Source of the DNA: Ensifer sp. IC4062
Lineage (GTDB): Bacteria; Pseudomonadota; Alphaproteobacteria; Rhizobiales; Rhizobiaceae
Assembly (NCBI RefSeq): GCF_020193575.1
Contig: NZ_JADYVD010000011.1
Coordinates: forward strand, 62,001 to 126,000
Length of the DNA stretch: 64,000 bases
Reading direction: 5' to 3'
Shown here: positions 43,036 through 51,143 of the stretch, piece after piece
How positions within the stretch are numbered: the stretch's first letter is position 1
Layout of the letters: every line of letters begins with the position of its first letter
Position numbers and translations under genes: made by a program
The notes under the pieces: generated by a model
The model's database searches: none
The model's input: only the letters and a program-made list of their open reading frames with translations
What the model was told of the DNA's origin: nothing

Positions 43036-43602
43036 TCAGGTCCGGGCGATAATCTCGCGCCCGTCGATTTTCATGTGAACGCCGAGCGCCCCGGTCGAAC
43101 GGCGCACGAGAAAACGCGGACGGCGCTCGGCGAAAAAGGAGTGGCGGCGACGCGGCTTCGCTGGAGCCGTGCGGACGTCGCCGAGGTGCTCTTCCAAGGG
43201 GCGCGCGACGCCATCGGCTTCGACCATCAGCATCGGGATGCGATAGGCTTCGGCCCAGGCCCGCCAGTCGGCGGCAATGTCCGAAAGGTCGTGGGCGACG
43301 AGCAGCGGGATGCAGAGATCCGGATCGTCGTGATGGAGTTCGAGCGTCACTGTAACCTCCCCGTCGCCATGGTCGATCGCCCTCGCTGCAACACCCTTGA
43401 ACGCTCGCGCAGGCAACGCGATCGAAAGCGGCAGGCCGCTCGATGGTAGCACCTTGCGCAAAACAGCGCCACGTTCGTCGAGGCTGATGGTGACATTGCC
43501 GGCATGGCCGCGCAAGGCGTAGGTTGCCTGCTGTGGAAAACGCTTCGGATCGAGCCTCAGTTTGTTTTCAACCCAAGCCGGCTGAGAAAGTGTGTTGCGC
43601 AT
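43036..43602 (-). CDS. DUF6101-family protein
   Basis: The protein has 188 residues from the ATG at 43602; an ATG at 43650 would add 16. The core VENKLRLDPKRFPQQATYALRGHAG, NVTISLDERGAVLRK and VTLELHHDDPDLCIPLLVAHDLSDIAADWRAWAEAYRIPMLMVEADG matches rhizobial proteins I recall as DUF6101. The C-terminal part is basic (APAKPRRRHSFFAERRPRFLVRR). There is no signal or membrane segment. Function unknown. Confidence 0.78.
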   Translation of the reverse strand: MRNTLSQPAWVENKLRLDPKRFPQQATYALRGHAGNVTISLDERGAVLRKVLPSSGLPLSIALPARAFKGVAARAIDHGDGEVTVTLELHHDDPDLCIPLLVAHDLSDIAADWRAWAEAYRIPMLMVEADGVARPLEEHLGDVRTAPAKPRRRHSFFAERRPRFLVRRSTGALGVHMKIDGREIIART

Positions 43603-43916
43603 TTTTAATCGCCCTTGTTTTTCCTTGAGAGCCGTTTCCGGTCTTCTCATCGGGACTTTTCGTCCTCTATGGGCGGGAGAATAGGCAGCCGCTCTTCCGG
43701 ACGGCTTAAAAATCGCGGTTAAAAAAACTTTGCCTGGCCCGATGGTTAGCAAAAGCCGACCCGTCAAGGTTTCTTCTTCGTCAACGAAATTGCCGGGATT
43801 TTTTGAACCGCGAGCGAGCGCCGGAAAAGCCACACACAAGTCTCCGGCGAGATGATGCGGCGTCAGAATTCTGTTTTGGCGGGCTTGGGCCCGCTGGCAA
43901 TCGACAAGGCGGCGGC
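43603..43916. other. divergent interval between DUF6101 and DUF1217 genes
   Basis: About 310 bp that should hold both promoters. Reading frames continuing from either gene cross it but lack support as coding. I see no clear operator or repeat. Confidence 0.45.
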
Positions 43917-46094
43917 ATGGTTTCGACCTATATCGACTTCAATCTCATTACCCGCGACATGAGGGCCAGTCTCAATCGCGTGTCGATCCAGCCGCTGGTC
44001 GCGCGCGAGGCCGAATACTACAAAGCGAACATCGGCAAGGTGACGTCGGTCGATGAATTTCTCGATGATTATCGCCTCTATTCCTACGCAATGAAGGCCC
44101 ACGGCCTTGAGGACATGACCTATGCGGTCGCTTTCATGCGAAAGGTTCTCGAGAGCGATCTTGCGGATGACAACAGCTTTGCCAATCGCCTGACGGACGA
44201 GCGGTATCGAAACTTCGCCGAAGCGTTCAGTTTTGGTTCATCGACTGCCGTTGCCCAGACGGACGCCCAGACCGATGCGCTGATCGGGCTTTACAGCGAG
44301 ACGATCGCGAACCAGTCGAATGTGCTCAATGCCGAGACGAATTACTACAACGCGGTGATCGATACCGTGACGGATGTCGACCAGTTCCTGGGCAATGAAC
44401 GCCTCAGGACCTATGCGATGAAGGCCTTCGAGTTCGATCCGAAATACACGTCCTATTCCCATTTGAGACAGATCCTGACCAGCGACGTCAACGATCCGAA
44501 CAGCTACGTTAACAAGCTCGGCAGCAGCTCGGCGCTGAATTTCGCAAAGGCGTTCAATTTTCAGACCGACGGTAGCTTGCCCGCCAACACGCTGCCGCAG
44601 AGCGCGGCGCAAAAGAGTGCCATCAACGAAAACTACATCCTGAACGCCAGCGACCGCGTTACGTCGGCCGAGGCGCTGCTCAACAAGAGCTACTACGAGG
44701 CGAATATCGGCAGCATCACGACGGTCGCCGCGTTGAAGGCCGACACCCGTTTGCTGAACTATGTGGTGACCGCCTTCGGATTGCCGCCGAGCACCTTGAC
44801 GACGACTGTCGAGAACATTCTGACCAGTGACCTCGACGATCCCAATAGCTACGCCAACACGATGGGTGGCGAATACAATAAGGCCTACAAGGCCATGGCG
44901 GCCGCCTTCAATTTCCAGACCGACGGCACGCTCGCTAGCGGCGACGACGCGCAGACGGCGGCGCAGATTGCCACCACATCCGATGGATATATGATCCATT
45001 ACAACGACAAGGATGATGCTGCAGACGAGGCTTTGATCTCTCGTTTCAAGATGCTGATCAACACACTGACGAGCGTCGACAATCTGCTCAACGATTCCAG
45101 CATGATGACGCTTACGCTGCGCGCCTTCGGTCTCGAAGAGGAGGGGGACAGCTTGCGCAAGCTGAGGCGGGTGCTAACCAGCGATCTCAACGACCCCGAC
45201 AGCTATGCCAATTCTCTCAAGGATGAGCGTTATGTGAAGCTCGCCAAGGCGTTCAACTTCGAGCCCGATGGCTCGCTCGGCGCGCCGAAGCTAGCGCAAT
45301 CCGAGGCCGAAATCCTCAATACTTCCAAGGCCTATGTCATCGAAAAGAGCCGCTTCGGCACAGACGAAGACAAGACCAAGGCGCAGGAAGAGGCGAAATA
45401 CTACAGTGCCGAGATGCAGAAGATCGAAACGCGCGACGACTTGCTCGCTAACCGGCGTCTGGTCGATTTCGTCCTTGTCGCCGCAGGGATCGATCCTGAG
45501 ACGGTCGAGACCAGCTACCTCAGGGAGATTTTTGCGTCCGATCTCGATGATCCGGAAAGCATTATCAACACGGTGGACGACACTCGCTATCGCGAGATCG
45601 TCGCTTCTTTCAATTTCGACGTCGAAGGAAAGCTTGCGCGCGGAGCCGCAGGCGAAATCCAAACCCGGCGCGGCATCATCGCGACGATGGATCTTTACCT
45701 CAACCAGACGCTCGAAGAAAACGCCGGCGAGGACAATGCCGGTGTCCGCCTGGCGCTCTACTTCAAGCGCATGGTCTCGGACGTCAACACAGCCTACGAC
45801 CTTCTTGCCGACAGCGCCTTGATGCAGGTCGTCCGAACCGCCTTCAGCATCCCGCAGGAGATGGCAAGCAGCGATATCGATATTCAGGCCGAATACATCA
45901 AGCGGGTGATGAATATCGAGGATCTCCACGATCCCGAGAAGCTCGAGAAACTCCTGCAGCGTTTCACCGCGCTTTATGACGTCGAGAACAACACCGATGT
46001 CTCTCCCGCCGCCACCATTCTGTCAGGCAACGGCGGTTTCGGCATTAGTGCCGATACGCTAATGCAACTGACGCAGCTCAGGATGGGCGGCTAG
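43917..46094 (+). CDS. DUF1217 (flagellar-type) protein with six repeats
   Basis: The protein has 725 residues from ATG 43917. It consists of six tandem DUF1217-like units of about 110-118 residues. Unit markers TSVDEF, TDVDQF, TTVAAL, TSVDNL, ETRDDL and DVNTAY fall near 44043, 44370, 44718, 45069, 45426 and 45780. Each is followed by a region like LTSDLNDPDSYAN and then A.AFNFQ.DG. There is no signal peptide. DUF1217 proteins occur in rhizobial flagellar gene clusters and are acidic like this one. The role here is unknown; secretion through the flagellar export path is possible, given the lack of cysteine and signal peptide. Confidence 0.82.
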   Translation: MVSTYIDFNLITRDMRASLNRVSIQPLVAREAEYYKANIGKVTSVDEFLDDYRLYSYAMKAHGLEDMTYAVAFMRKVLESDLADDNSFANRLTDERYRNFAEAFSFGSSTAVAQTDAQTDALIGLYSETIANQSNVLNAETNYYNAVIDTVTDVDQFLGNERLRTYAMKAFEFDPKYTSYSHLRQILTSDVNDPNSYVNKLGSSSALNFAKAFNFQTDGSLPANTLPQSAAQKSAINENYILNASDRVTSAEALLNKSYYEANIGSITTVAALKADTRLLNYVVTAFGLPPSTLTTTVENILTSDLDDPNSYANTMGGEYNKAYKAMAAAFNFQTDGTLASGDDAQTAAQIATTSDGYMIHYNDKDDAADEALISRFKMLINTLTSVDNLLNDSSMMTLTLRAFGLEEEGDSLRKLRRVLTSDLNDPDSYANSLKDERYVKLAKAFNFEPDGSLGAPKLAQSEAEILNTSKAYVIEKSRFGTDEDKTKAQEEAKYYSAEMQKIETRDDLLANRRLVDFVLVAAGIDPETVETSYLREIFASDLDDPESIINTVDDTRYREIVASFNFDVEGKLARGAAGEIQTRRGIIATMDLYLNQTLEENAGEDNAGVRLALYFKRMVSDVNTAYDLLADSALMQVVRTAFSIPQEMASSDIDIQAEYIKRVMNIEDLHDPEKLEKLLQRFTALYDVENNTDVSPAATILSGNGGFGISADTLMQLTQLRMGG

Positions 46095-46095
46095 A

Positions 46096-47532
46096 TCACA
46101 TAGACCTTGAGTGCAGCACCTTGTCGGGATTCATGATGCCTGCGGGGTCGAGGGCATGCTTGATCCGCTGCATCAGTTCGATCTCGATTGCCGGGCGGAT
46201 TTCCGCAAGTTCATCGCGCTTCAATTGACCGATGCCGTGCTCGGCAGAGATCGATCCGAGATGTTTCAGCACAATGCCGTGGACGATGCCGTTCATCTCG
46301 CGCCAACGGTCGAGAAACGCCTGCTTGTCGGCGCCGACTGGCTGGGAAATATTGTAATGGATGTTGCCATCGCCCATGTGGCCGAAGGCACATATACGGG
46401 CCCCGGGTATGGCTCTCATGACGGCGGCATCGGCCTCGGCCATGAAGGCGGGGATGCTCGATACGGGCACCGACACATCGTGCTTGATCGATCCGCCTTC
46501 CGGCTTCTGTGCCGGCGACATGCTTTCGCGCATGTGCCACATCGCCTTGCGCTGGGTCTCGTTCGTCGCGATGACCGCATTTTCGACAAGGCCATCGCTG
46601 ACGCCCGTTTCGAGCAGACCCTGGATCATGCGTTCCGCGCTTTCGGCGGAATCCAAGGTCGAAATATCGATCAGCGCATACCAGGAATGGACTGTCGGCA
46701 TCGGGTCGCGCACACCCGGAATATGCCGGGTGGTAAACTCTATGCCGATCCTCGGTATCAGCTCGAAACCCGTCAGCGCCGAACCGCAGAGGCTTGAAGC
46801 CCGGTCGAAAAGGGCAAGCGCATCCTCGACGCTCTTTAGGCCCGCGAACGCGACCTGATGGCCGAGCGGCTTCGGAAACAGCTTCAGGACGGCGCCGGTA
46901 ATGACGCCGAGCGTTCCTTCCGCGCCGATGAAAAGGTCGCGGAGATCATAGCCGGTGTTATCCTTCTTCAGCCGGCGTAATCCGTCCCAGATTTCGCCGG
47001 TCGGCAGCACGACCTCCAGCCCCAGGCAGAGCTGGCGCATACTGCCGTAGGCGAGCACGGCCGTGCCGCCGGCATTGGTCGAGAGATTGCCGCCGATTCG
47101 GGCGGAACCTTCAGAGCCGAGCGAGAGTGGGAAGAGTCGTCCGTTATCGTCCGCCGCCTTCTGGATATCCGCGAGGATGCAGCCGGCATCGGCCACGATG
47201 ACATTGCCGACGGGATCGACGTCGCGGATGCGGTTCAGCCGCTCGAGCGAAAGAACCATATCGGCTTTTCCCTCGCGCGGGATTTGGCCGGCCACGTGTC
47301 CGGTATTGCCGCCCTGCGGGACGATCGCGGTGCGGGTCTGGCTTGCCAGGCACATGATGCGCGAGACTTCCTCGACAGAGCCGGGCCTGAGTACGAGTGG
47401 GGTGGTGCCATGATAGAGCCCGCGTGACTCGACGAGATAAGGCGCGATCTCTGCCGGGCCGCTAAGCGCGTTTCCGCTGCCGACGATGTCGATGAAAGAG
47501 GCGATCAGTTCGGGCGAAAGTATGGTCGTCAT
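46096..47532 (-). CDS. FAD-binding oxidase, D-2-hydroxyacid dehydrogenase/GlcD type
   Basis: The protein has 478 residues. The PCMH-type FAD domain shows VPQGGNTGHVAGQIP, LSLGSEGSARIGGNLSTNAGG and IGAEGTLGVITGAVLKLFP. The C-terminal FAD-oxidase domain has AFGHMGDGNIHYNIS and ISAEHGIGQLKRDELAE. It resembles D-lactate, glycolate (GlcD) or D-2-hydroxyglutarate dehydrogenases; the substrate cannot be fixed from sequence. It lies 28 bp after the Sua5 gene, in the same direction. Confidence 0.9.
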   Translation of the reverse strand: MTTILSPELIASFIDIVGSGNALSGPAEIAPYLVESRGLYHGTTPLVLRPGSVEEVSRIMCLASQTRTAIVPQGGNTGHVAGQIPREGKADMVLSLERLNRIRDVDPVGNVIVADAGCILADIQKAADDNGRLFPLSLGSEGSARIGGNLSTNAGGTAVLAYGSMRQLCLGLEVVLPTGEIWDGLRRLKKDNTGYDLRDLFIGAEGTLGVITGAVLKLFPKPLGHQVAFAGLKSVEDALALFDRASSLCGSALTGFELIPRIGIEFTTRHIPGVRDPMPTVHSWYALIDISTLDSAESAERMIQGLLETGVSDGLVENAVIATNETQRKAMWHMRESMSPAQKPEGGSIKHDVSVPVSSIPAFMAEADAAVMRAIPGARICAFGHMGDGNIHYNISQPVGADKQAFLDRWREMNGIVHGIVLKHLGSISAEHGIGQLKRDELAEIRPAIEIELMQRIKHALDPAGIMNPDKVLHSRSM

Positions 47533-47560
47533 GATCGTTCCTCGTTTTCCTGCGAATTGT

Positions 47561-48535
47561 TCAGCCTCTGGGCGCCGCCGCGCGCTGCAGACGGTCGATG
47601 ATTGCCTCCCCGAGGCCTTCCTCCGGAACGGGGCCGAAGGCTATCGTCCGAGCGCCACTCGCATCCGCTTGCTTCATGTAGTCGAAGAGATTGGCGGCCG
47701 CCTCGCGGAGGTTGCCGCCGGGGCTCAAGTCCAGCACGATCGCCGCTTCGCCTTCGCCGGGAAGCGACCTGCCGCCGAAGCGGATCAACGCCTCTCCCGC
47801 TCGCACGTCCTCGGCGTTCAATCGTACGGCTGCGCCCGGAGCGTAATGCGACGCGAGCATGCCGGGCGCCTCGATGGTCGCGCCGGCACTTTCGGGCCGC
47901 ACGACCTCGCGCCCAGTGAGTTTCTCGATCACGCCGGCGTCCAACCCGCCGGGTCTCAGCAGCCGCAGGGTGTCGCCTTCAACCTTGATGATCGTCGACT
48001 CGAGGCCGATTTCAGCCGGGCCGGCGTCGAGGATGAGTTTCAGCTTGGAGCCGAGGTCGGCTTCGACATGGGCTGCGCTGGTCGGACTGATCTTGCCGGA
48101 CGTATTTGCACTCGGCGCTGCAAGCGGGCGCCCGAAGCGAGCGATCACCTGTCGCGAAAAGCCATCAGGCATGCGGATGCCGAGCGTATCGAGCCCGGCC
48201 GAAGCGAGTGCGTGGACGGTGCTCTCCGGCCGTTGCGGCAGGATAAGGGTAAGGGGGCCCGGCCAAAAGGCTTCCGCAAGCCGGCGCGAAATCAGATCGA
48301 ACGTCACATGCGCTTCGGCCATCGCCATATCCGAGACGTGGCAGATCAGCGGATTGAAACGGGGCCGGCCCTTCATCTCGTAAATGCGGCTGATCGCGTC
48401 GGGGTTCGTCGCGTCCGCCGCAAGGCCGTAGACCGTCTCCGTCGGGATCGCGACGGGCCCGCCCCCGGAAAGAACGGCGCAGGCTTGCTCGATCGCCAAG
48501 TCCGGCTCTGTGCGTGTATCGATGATTTCGGCCAT
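47561..48535 (-). CDS. sua5: threonylcarbamoyl-AMP synthase (Sua5/YrdC)
   Basis: The protein has 324 residues. The YrdC core (about 10-205) shows GGGPVAIPTETVYGLAADATN and KGRPRFNPLICHV, with ALASAGLDTLGIRMPDG and APSANTSGKISPT. A C-terminal Sua5 extension (about 230-320) follows ('PGMLASHYAPGAAVRL'). It makes threonylcarbamoyl-AMP for t6A37 modification of tRNAs that read ANN codons. The FAD-oxidase gene follows in the same transcript. Confidence 0.95.
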   Translation of the reverse strand: MAEIIDTRTEPDLAIEQACAVLSGGGPVAIPTETVYGLAADATNPDAISRIYEMKGRPRFNPLICHVSDMAMAEAHVTFDLISRRLAEAFWPGPLTLILPQRPESTVHALASAGLDTLGIRMPDGFSRQVIARFGRPLAAPSANTSGKISPTSAAHVEADLGSKLKLILDAGPAEIGLESTIIKVEGDTLRLLRPGGLDAGVIEKLTGREVVRPESAGATIEAPGMLASHYAPGAAVRLNAEDVRAGEALIRFGGRSLPGEGEAAIVLDLSPGGNLREAAANLFDYMKQADASGARTIAFGPVPEEGLGEAIIDRLQRAAAPRG

Positions 48536-48604
48536 GACGGTTCCGTTCGCCTTTTCCGTCGCTTCCTTAACGGACGTGCCGGAAAAACAGAACGATTTTC
48601 TTCG

Positions 48605-48658
48605 TCAATGCATCTCGTCCAAAAGTGCGCAGCGGTTTTGGGACAACGGCATGCATAC
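48605..48658. repeat. partial copy of the second-type mosaic repeat
   Basis: GTCAATGCATCTCGTCCAAAAGTGCGC...GCGGTTTTGGGACAACGGCATGCAT mirrors the first half of the repeat at 33280-33389, with arms ATGCATCTCGTCCAAAA and TTTTGGGACAACGGCATGCAT. It lies between sua5 and the next gene. Confidence 0.6.
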
Positions 48659-48679
48659 AAACGGTGCCGACCGGGTCGG

Positions 48680-49279
48680 TCAAAGGCTGCGGATGATTTT
48701 GCGTAGTGCGTCGTCCCGTGCACCCAGCATCAGGACGTTCTTCAGCGCTATCTTCGGGTCCTGCGTCCGGAAGATCAGGCCGTTGCCCCGCACATTGCGG
48801 TTTATGACCATCTGCCCATCGTCGCCGCCAGGCTCGATGGCGACGGCGAAATACATGCGCGAATAATCCCGCCGTATGCGATCGAAGAAATGCGTCTCGT
48901 CGCCGAGATCGGAGAAGAAGTTCGCGAAATAGAAGGCCCAGGTGATGTCGTGCGTACGTTCGAGATGCGTTTTCGCGGCGGTCACATGGCAGTAGCCGAG
49001 ATGCGGACTGTTCGGCAGGGTGCGGGGAAAGATCATCTTCGGGAATTGGATCGAAGAATGGAACGCGTTGATCCGCTTGTGGGTCGTCTCTCCGGCCGCC
49101 GATAGCTTCCGCCCCGTTTGCTCCGCCACCTCCTCATGCGTCAGGTAGCGCCGCTGCTCGGCTATCCAGTGCCGTCGGCGGTCGATCCGTCCGGTCCGGA
49201 GGAATTCCGCGTGGGGCGTGGCCTTTGATGCGGGGATCAAGGCTCTTGTGCCGGTGTCGTAGTATCTCAGTCTTGCCAT
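48680..49279 (-). CDS. DUF6656-like hypothetical protein
   Basis: The protein has 199 residues from ATG 49279 (MARLRYYDTGTRALIP); earlier in-frame starts read through the divergent regulatory region. Features are RRHWIAEQRRYLTHEEVAEQTGRKLS, FHSSIQFPKMIFPRTLPNSPHLGYCHVTAAKTHLERTH and DITWAFYFANFFSDL. No membrane segment or catalytic motif is visible. I recall similar Rhizobiaceae proteins under DUF6656; the name is tentative. It is divergent from the B12 riboswitch. Confidence 0.7.
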   Translation of the reverse strand: MARLRYYDTGTRALIPASKATPHAEFLRTGRIDRRRHWIAEQRRYLTHEEVAEQTGRKLSAAGETTHKRINAFHSSIQFPKMIFPRTLPNSPHLGYCHVTAAKTHLERTHDITWAFYFANFFSDLGDETHFFDRIRRDYSRMYFAVAIEPGGDDGQMVINRNVRGNGLIFRTQDPKIALKNVLMLGARDDALRKIIRSL

Positions 49280-49604
49280 CCGCGCCGGCGCCATCCTTGT
49301 CGCGAAACGAGTTGATCCGTCCCGGAACGCTAACCCTTCAGGGTTAACAGATGATTTTTCAACACAATTGGCCGATGCCAAACACTCCACAGCAGTGTCG
49401 CAAAATGGCCAGCCCGTTTCGTGCCCGGGATGACGCTGCCGAAAAAATCGCCAGTCGCTTAAATTTTCAGCTATCGCATTGTTTATAATAATTAATATCG
49501 ATCACAACGTCGGTGCTTGATGAGCGAACACCGTGTCGTCTTTCCGGAAGCGGATGTCGTCAATCGGCAAATGAAAAGACACTGTGCGCGCTTAGATATG
49601 GACA

Positions 49605-49780
49605 CTCAAGGTGCCGCTCCAAGGAAGGCGGAGAATTGGGAAGCCGGTCAGATCCCGGCGCTGCCCCCGCAACGGTGGTGGAGTGAAGCCACGGCAAAAG
49701 GCCACTGGACAGTGTGTCCGGGAAGGCGCCGGGCGGGTCCCTTTAGGGGCCGCTCCAGAGCCCGGAAACCAGCCTTGGGA
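49605..49780 (+). promoter_or_regulatory. cobalamin (AdoCbl) riboswitch
   Basis: The order of elements fits the B12 aptamer. CAAGGTGCC (P1/P2) is followed by GGAGAATTGGGAAGCCGG, then CAGATCCCGGCGCTGCCCCCGCAAC (the B12 box). GTGGAGTGAAGCCAC forms P6, GGGAAGGCGCCGGG follows, and GAGCCCGGAAACCAGCCTTGG closes the element (CAAGG pairs with CCTTG). It precedes gbcA by about 120 bp, so betaine demethylase is likely reduced when cobalamin is plentiful. Confidence 0.95.
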
Positions 49781-49833
49781 CGAAAAATCGACCGTAACTG
49801 GTTGCGGCGGGCAGCCGGATCGGAGCCTTTGAC

Positions 49834-49897
49834 AGCCGACATCATTGTCGGCGTTGGTTCCTGTCCTGCCTCTCCGAACTGCTGAACGAGGACAGGA
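49834..49897 (+). promoter_or_regulatory. riboswitch expression platform: SD-sequestering hairpins
   Basis: A hairpin GCCGAC-N6-GTCGGC (49834-49851) is followed by a perfect 9-bp pairing of TCCTGTCCT (49859-49867) with AGGACAGGA (49889-49897). The second arm is the Shine-Dalgarno region directly before the gbcA ATG at 49899. Closing the hairpin would hide the ribosome site, pointing to translational control. Confidence 0.75.
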
Positions 49898-49898
49898 C

Positions 49899-51143
49899 AT
49901 GGACATTCAGAATGATATGCTGCGCCGGCTCACAAACCGCCGCGAGGGCTATAGCCTCGACCGGGTCTTCTACACCGATCCGGACTTTTACCGGCAAGAC
50001 CTCGAGCACATCTGGTACAAGGATTGGCTCTTCATCGGCCACGACTGCGAAATTCCGAAAGCGGGCAACTACTTTACCGTTCAGGTCGGCGACTATCCGA
50101 TCGTTGTCGTCCGCGACCGGCAGGGAGCGATCCGGGCGCTCCACAATTCCTGCCGGCACCGCGGCTCGCGGGTCTGCACGCAGCACAAGGGCTCATCGGC
50201 CAAGCTCGTCTGTCCCTATCACCAGTGGACCTACGAACTGGACGGCAAGCTGCTTTTCGCCCGGCAGATGCCCGAAGGCTTCGACCCGGCTCAGCACAGC
50301 CTGAAGCCGGTCCATTGCGAAACGGTTGGCGGCTACATCTTCATCAGCCTCGCCGACAGGCCAATGGACTTCCAGCCGTTCCGCGAGACGGTCGACAGCT
50401 ATCTCGCCCCGCATCGCCTTGGCGAAACAAAGGTCGCCTACGAGAGTACGATCGTCGAGAAGGGCAATTGGAAGCTTGTCTGGGAGAACAACCGCGAGTG
50501 CTATCATTGCGCCGCCAACCATCCGGAGCTTTGCCGCACCTACCCGGAAGCCCCGACAGTAACGGGCGTCCAGGGTGCGATGAACGATCCGGAGATCGGC
50601 GCCCATTGGGAAAGGTGTGAGGCGGCGGGCCTTCCGAGCACCTTCAGGATTGCGTCGACCGGCCAGTTTCGGATGACGAGGATGCCGCTGATCAACGGCG
50701 CCGAGAGCTATACCATGTCCGGGCAGCCGGCCGTCCGCAAACAGCTGTCGGCGGGCGTCAACGAGCGCGGGATCGGCACGCTCTTGCTCTTCCACTACCC
50801 GACCACCTGGAACCATGTGCTCGGCGATCACGCAATCACCTTCCGCGTGCTGCCGCTCGGGCCAGAACTGACGCAGGTCACCACCAAATGGCTGGTCAGC
50901 AAGGATGCCGTCGAAGGGGTCGATTACACCATCGAGGATCTTACCCACGTCTGGACCGAGACCAACGACCAGGATCGCCAGATCGTCGAGGAAAACGCCT
51001 TTGGTATCCGCTCACCAGCCTATGAGCCGGGCCCCTATTCGGCCGAGCACGAGGGCGGCGTGATGCAGTTCGTCGAATGGTACTGCAATTTCATGCAGGG
51101 CCGGCTCCAGGGCGACGCCGCTCCTCTCTCGCGGGTGGCATGA
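49899..51143 (+). CDS. gbcA: glycine betaine demethylase, Rieske oxygenase subunit
   Basis: The protein has 414 residues from ATG 49899. The Rieske [2Fe-2S] motif is Cys85-x-His87 ... Cys105-x2-His108 in SCRHRGSRVC...CPYHQW. The mononuclear iron ligands include His203 and His208 in NNRECYHCAANHPELC. The catalytic domain has the WHKLVWENN-like WKLVWENNREC. It resembles GbcA, which removes one methyl group from glycine betaine to give dimethylglycine and formaldehyde; stachydrine demethylase is a related possibility. It overlaps gbcB by an ATGA and is preceded by the cobalamin riboswitch. Confidence 0.88.
   Translation: MDIQNDMLRRLTNRREGYSLDRVFYTDPDFYRQDLEHIWYKDWLFIGHDCEIPKAGNYFTVQVGDYPIVVVRDRQGAIRALHNSCRHRGSRVCTQHKGSSAKLVCPYHQWTYELDGKLLFARQMPEGFDPAQHSLKPVHCETVGGYIFISLADRPMDFQPFRETVDSYLAPHRLGETKVAYESTIVEKGNWKLVWENNRECYHCAANHPELCRTYPEAPTVTGVQGAMNDPEIGAHWERCEAAGLPSTFRIASTGQFRMTRMPLINGAESYTMSGQPAVRKQLSAGVNERGIGTLLLFHYPTTWNHVLGDHAITFRVLPLGPELTQVTTKWLVSKDAVEGVDYTIEDLTHVWTETNDQDRQIVEENAFGIRSPAYEPGPYSAEHEGGVMQFVEWYCNFMQGRLQGDAAPLSRVA

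Noticed and set aside
43803-43916. N-terminal extension of the DUF1217 protein
   Set aside because: The extension (MNRERAPEKPHTSL...) does not resemble the repeat units, while ATG 43917 begins the first unit cleanly (MVSTYIDFNLI).
49500-49604. A short plus-strand frame (49517-49885) over the riboswitch
   Set aside because: It follows the aptamer sequence, whose structure and conserved boxes explain the region; the peptide has no family features.
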